NCBI GenBank assembly: GCA_003224635.1
Contig: QHZK01000332.1
Coordinates: 1-6,430 of the forward strand
Direction: 5' to 3'
DNA length: 6,430 nucleotides
Origin: Acidobacteriota bacterium
GTDB taxonomy: Bacteria; Acidobacteriota; Terriglobia; UBA7540
This document shows, one piece after another, positions 5,878 through 6,430 of this stretch (its first letter is position 1; every line of letters begins with the position of its first letter). The notes under the pieces are model-generated. The model made no database searches. It had not been told where the DNA came from and was given only the letters and a program-made list of their open reading frames with translations. Position numbers and translations under genes: made by a program.

Positions 5878-5913
5878 GTCCCATGCGTCCCACGCGTCCC
5901 CATTGTCCCATTT
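5878..5913 (+). repeat. Four-unit 9-bp tandem repeat (GTCCCANNN)
   Basis: Units are GTCCCATGC, GTCCCACGC, GTCCCCATT and GTCCCATTT. They lie in gene-free DNA between the Gfo/Idh/MocA gene and the XRE-type gene. The minus strand reads as repeated TGGGAC boxes at 9-bp spacing, close to one helical turn. Confidence 0.75.
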
Positions 5914-6107
5914 TAATGTGCTAGTCTGGGATGGCGGAGGGCGTGCCTCGGGGAATGCCTCTGAGGACTGCGTTTGACCCACATGGGGCTGCGGCACGGC
6001 TCTCGGACGACCGGCATTCGCAGACATCAAGGAACCGATGTCTGCGCCACCCGCGAGCAAGCGTACCCCCGAGAAACCGAGCGCTCGACACCGCATCTGA
6101 GATGCAG
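5914..6107. other. Gene-free stretch with one strong hairpin
   Basis: No frame on either strand gives a recognisable protein. The only clear structure is an inverted repeat, CGCAGACATC at 6019-6028 and GATGTCTGCG at 6037-6046 (10-bp stem, 8-nt loop). It lies 62 bp beyond the stop codon of the minus-strand regulator. No T-run follows on either strand, so it is not a standard terminator. The rest looks like degraded spacer. Confidence 0.45.
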
Positions 6108-6430
6108 CTATGCGCGCTTGGCTTTCACATCAGCAACACGAATGATGAGGCGCTTACCAAGCGCCTTGGCTGCCCGCGTGATCGTATCGAGCGTTACAGA
6201 GACGTTCCGAGGGTCCAGCAGGCGATCCAGTTGCGACCGGCTCGTGTGAAGCTGCCTTGCCATCGCTTGCTTGGTTTTTCGCTGTTCTTGCATGGCTTGT
6301 TCGAGCTGCCAAGCCAGCACCCGCTTGATTGCGACCGCCTCGACCTCCTCCCGAATCCCTTCCTGTTCGAGAAAACTATCGAACGTGGACCCACTGCGGT
6401 TCGTTCTCTTTCGGTTTTTCCTTATGCTCA
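6108..6430 (-). CDS. XRE-type helix-turn-helix regulator, antitoxin-like, start just off the right edge
   Basis: A small DNA-binding protein of the Xre/HigA-like class, usually an antitoxin or autorepressor paired with a RelE/HigB-type toxin. The minus-strand frame is open from the edge to a TAG at 6108-6110. The last two bases of the window (TG on the minus strand) fit an ATG with one base outside, giving MSIRKNRK and 107 residues; this start is inferred. The order is a basic Arg/Lys-rich N-terminus, then FDSFLEQEGIREEVEAVAIK (17-36), then a helix-turn-helix around KTKQAMARQLHTSRSQLDRL (52-71), and SVTLDTITRAAKALGKRL (78-95). LLDP and the SVTL helix are typical of this family. An internal GTG at 6320 would give only 70 residues and lose the conserved N-terminal segment, so it is less likely. 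A toxin partner, if present, lies beyond the edge. Confidence 0.8.
   Translation of the reverse strand, partial: SIRKNRKRTNRSGSTFDSFLEQEGIREEVEAVAIKRVLAWQLEQAMQEQRKTKQAMARQLHTSRSQLDRLLDPRNVSVTLDTITRAAKALGKRLIIRVADVKAKRA

Noticed and set aside
5914..6096. Small peptides from the frames at 5812-6096 (minus) and 5974-6249 (plus)
   Set aside because: They cross repeats or overlap the HTH gene antisense, and have no recognisable domain or ribosome binding site.

Overview
This is a GC-rich bacterial chromosomal window with four intact or edge-cut metabolic genes, one regulator cut by the right edge, one gene remnant, and gene-free spacers unusually rich in small structured repeats. Codon use and gene content suggest an environmental bacterium. 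The Tat-exported Gfo/Idh/MocA oxidoreductase, the 'mercuric reductase'-type flavoprotein without mercury ligands and the Uma2 remnant fit Acidobacteriota best, with Planctomycetota or Verrucomicrobiota as alternatives. No marker gene is present, so this placement is tentative.

Layout. (1) A minus-strand BtuF-like cobalamin-binding protein starts near 660 and runs off the left edge. The edge itself is a perfect 20-bp tandem duplication that shifts its reading frame. (2) The spacer 661-945 holds a 65-bp structured repeat. (3) A plus-strand FAD/NAD(P) disulfide oxidoreductase occupies 946-2361. (4) The spacer 2362-2580 holds a second, inverted copy of the 65-bp repeat. (5) Position 2581-2916 (minus) is the C-terminal remnant of a Uma2-family nuclease gene. 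(6) A minus-strand single-barrel MetE-like methyltransferase occupies 2965-4173. (7) The divergent spacer 4174-4450 holds a 100-bp inverted-repeat element, a self-complementary -10 box and two short tandem repeats. (8) A plus-strand Tat-signal Gfo/Idh/MocA oxidoreductase occupies 4451-5746. (9) The gene-poor stretch 5747-6107 holds a repeat or hairpin, a parS-like 16-mer, a four-unit 9-bp repeat and a 10-bp-stem hairpin. (10) A minus-strand XRE-type antitoxin-like regulator runs from 6108 off the right edge.

The genes do not form one operon. Orientations alternate (-, +, remnant -, -, +, -), with two divergent pairs. The cobalamin-binding protein and the MetE-like protein both touch one-carbon or corrinoid chemistry, but nothing physical links them. 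I see no convincing new multi-gene system. The most distinctive signal is the set of structured repeats filling every large spacer, especially the two inverted 65-bp copies that can fold into a three-way junction and differ mainly at predicted unpaired positions.
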